Shown here: positions 61,946 through 64,000 of the stretch, in pieces
How positions within the stretch are numbered: the stretch's first letter is position 1
How the letters are laid out: each line of letters starts with the position of its first letter
Source of the DNA: Anseranas semipalmata
Lineage: Eukaryota > Chordata > Aves > Anseriformes > Anseranatidae
Reading direction: 5' to 3'
Assembly (NCBI GenBank): GCA_013399115.1
Contig: VXAA01005261.1
Coordinates: 44,324-108,323, forward strand
Length of the DNA: 64,000 bases
Position numbers and translations under genes: made by a program
The notes under the pieces: generated by a model
Seen by the model: only the letters and a program-made list of their open reading frames with translations
Databases searched by the model: none
Told to the model about the DNA's origin: nothing

Positions 61946-62530
61946 GAATCATAGAATATCCCGAGTTGTAAGGGACCCACAAGGATCATGAATTCCAACT
62001 CCTGGCTCCACACAGGGCCACTCAGAAATCAAACCCATTGTCTGAGAGTGTTGTCCAAATGCTTCTTGAACTCCAGTGGACTCGGTGCCATGACCACTGC
62101 CCTGGGGAGCCTGTTCCAGTGCCTGACCACCCTCTCGGTGAAGAACCTTTTCCTAACACCCAGCCTGAACCTCCCCTGTCGCAGCTCCATGCCATTCCCT
62201 CGGGTCCTGTCGCTGTCACCACAGAGCAGAGATCAGCGCCTGCCCCTCTGCTCCCCTCATGAGGAAGCTGCAGGCCGCCATGAGGCCTCCCCTCAGTCTC
62301 CTCTTCTCTGGGCTGAGCAAACCAAGTGACCTTAGCCATTCCTCTTATGTCTTGCCCTCTAGACCCTCCACTGTCTTTGTTGCCCTCCTTTGGGCACTCT
62401 CCAATTGTTTTATGTCCTTTTTGTACTGTGGTACCCAAAACTGTACACAGTACTTGAGGTCAGGCCGCACCACCGCAGAGCAGAGCGGGACAATCCCTTC
62501 CCTCAACTGGCTAGCAATGCAGTGATTGAT
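61946..62530 (-). mobile_element. CR1: CR1 LINE copy, 5'-truncated, ~585 bases
   Basis: Read on the minus strand this is a CR1 copy covering the end of ORF2 and the 3' end. The plus strand begins with a single tail unit (AATCATAGAATATCCCGAG), then GGGACCCACAAGGATCATGA, CAACTCCTGGCTCCACACAG and CCTGTTCCAGTGCCTGACCA, and closes near GCAATGCAGTGATTGATG. Its high GC, CpG-containing body differs strongly from the host sequence and suggests a younger insertion than the decayed copies near 2 kb and 43 kb. The 138-codon minus-strand frame at 62022-62438 is mostly in a shifted frame, so the ORF2 end is broken. Its ending type is unlike all other CR1 copies in the window. Confidence 0.97.
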
Positions 62531-64000
62531 GTAGTTTGAACACTGGAGTGAGGGTCAAAATATTACATTTCTGTTCAATATTTTACCAGAGAATTCTTAT
62601 GTAAGAAGGGAAAAGGACATAAATCTGGTGAGGCAGTTGTGACATAAGTACTTTTGTGAGGTTGAAATGAACACTTAGTTGACTAAAATTGATCAGGTGC
62701 TCTGACATTTTTAATTGAATGCTTGCAGAGTTAACTCTGTACACACGTGACTTTCATGCCTTCACATATCTTTTAGCCAGTATTCAGTGTGGAAATAAAA
62801 ACATTTTCACTGCATGAAATTTGGTGGGTTTGGCTGATCTTGGTTGTGAATTTAAACATATGGTTAAGCTTATTTTGCTTTTTCTCAGGGGAGTTAGCAA
62901 TTCTACATTCATATAATACAGGAAACAAACAAAATAAAATGACCCTTTTCAATTTTGATGTCTATCTACAAGCAAAGAACAGTCTTGTATTCATCAGTAG
63001 CCCAGAACCAAACCTACTGATTAACAGTCAGGTTTGCTAATGTATTAGCGCATACTGCAGAAGGCAACTTTTCATGAAGAACGTGCATTTCATATAAACT
63101 ACTGACATGATTATTTAGTTTGTCTTCCTGTGTGACAGGCTTCAAAGGAGTTCTGTCTGCCTGTCATGGAGAGAGAAGGTGATATAAGTTGTATATCCAC
63201 AAAATTGTCTTAAGGGAAGTGATGCGGGAAGTCATAAGATGGGTTTGGAAGTGAGAAGCTGCAAGTCATAGACACATCTCCAAATGACAACATGCACTTG
63301 AAGGAGAATTTCTGAAGCCCCATGGGAGAAGTTGTACAGCCTTTGTTTCTCTCAAGTAGTGAAACCACAACCCATGCAAAATATTTGTGTTTTTTAAACT
63401 AAGTTCCTCAGAGCTAAGTTTCTCAGAGCTCTTTCTAGTACATGCTATTTTTGCAGCAGTTTGCAGATGTTCAGTTTAGGCTTCCTCCTGAGAATTGTTC
63501 GCTTAGTACTCTGGAACTCATGCAAGGGAAACTTAGATCATTATAAATTGTCCCAAGTCTGTATATATAATCTGTAATAAAAACTGAGAAAAAGGAGAAA
63601 AAAGGGATGTCAACTGGAAAATTTAAAAGTGTTTTGTTTTCTAATCTGTTTAATGAGTTATGATTTTAAGTCTGTATAGAGGTTGGTTTTCATTATTATT
63701 TTTATTAGGGTATTTTAAAATGAAGGAGCATAATATTTTAGGGGGGAACAATTAAATCTGTTTTGTAGCCAATTAATTTGTCTATGTTGCAGAACTCGTG
63801 GAATTCTTTTGGGAAGGCATTAATGTATGAAGCAGTTGCTTTTTCAAATGTGTTATCATGGATCTTTTAAAACAAATTTCTAGAACTTTAAAGAACAGTA
63901 GACCTTGTATTAGTTTTAAAAACCTTTCTTTATTGTAAAATAGACTGAGATGAAGAAAATACTTTGCCTCTGAAACCTGTTGAGGTTCTTTGAAAGAACT
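62531..64000. other. Unique AT-rich sequence, no gene seen
   Basis: No recognisable exon, RNA gene or transposon. A 15-base tandem duplication (CTAAGTTCCTCAGAG, 63399-63413, and CTAAGTTTCTCAGAG, 63414-63428) is the only repeat noted. The 83-codon frame at 62789-63040 is not recognisable. Confidence 0.55.

Noticed and set aside
62022..62438. 138-codon minus-strand frame
   Set aside because: It lies inside the CR1 copy at 61946-62530 and for most of its length is not in the CR1 coding frame.
1..64000. CRISPR array, bacterial operon, rRNA, tRNA or endogenous retrovirus
   Set aside because: No regularly spaced identical repeats with unique spacers, no ribosomal RNA or cloverleaf sequence, and no LTR pair or retroviral domain could be recognised on either strand.

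Overview
The window looks like about 64 kb of bird nuclear DNA, probably intergenic or deep within a very large intron. The main evidence is ten recognisable fragments, plus one stray tail, of the CR1 retroposon, the dominant LINE of birds and other sauropsids. Most are 5'-truncated copies ending in the diagnostic 8-bp ATTCTRTG-type tail. The rest is AT-rich and repeat-poor, with short microsatellites and A/T tracts. I saw no mammalian-type L1 or Alu and no bacterial gene organisation. I cannot resolve the bird order from the sequence alone.

Layout. 1-1460: unique sequence with a locally GC-richer stretch (about 540-1060) holding a GC box, a perfect CRE and an unrecognised 176-codon open frame. 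1461-5829: a CR1 cluster with a stray plus-strand tail, three minus-strand fragments and one plus-strand copy. 5830-23417: about 17.6 kb of unique DNA with small repeats and a 23-N assembly gap inside an A tract. 23418-23676: a lone plus-strand CR1. 23677-43229: nearly 20 kb of unique DNA containing a (TTC)n tract of about 24 units, a MARE-like site and a 16-bp CRE-centred palindrome. 43230-48530: three more minus-strand CR1 fragments and a large GGAA/GAAA purine tract. 48531-61253: unique DNA. 61254-62530: two well-preserved CR1 copies arranged tail to tail. The first of these keeps an open C-terminal ORF2 frame. 62531-64000: unique DNA.

I could not support any host protein-coding exon, RNA gene, CRISPR array or viral element. 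Most open frames of 60-140 codons are chance frames, frames through simple repeats, or wrong-frame or antisense readings of CR1. The genes of this window, if any, are therefore transposon remnants. The items most worth follow-up are the CRE/GC-box region near 560-1127, the 16-bp palindrome at 27361, the long CR1-poor interval, the purine and triplet tracts, and the CR1 arrangements. I did not find an undescribed biological system that the sequence itself supports.
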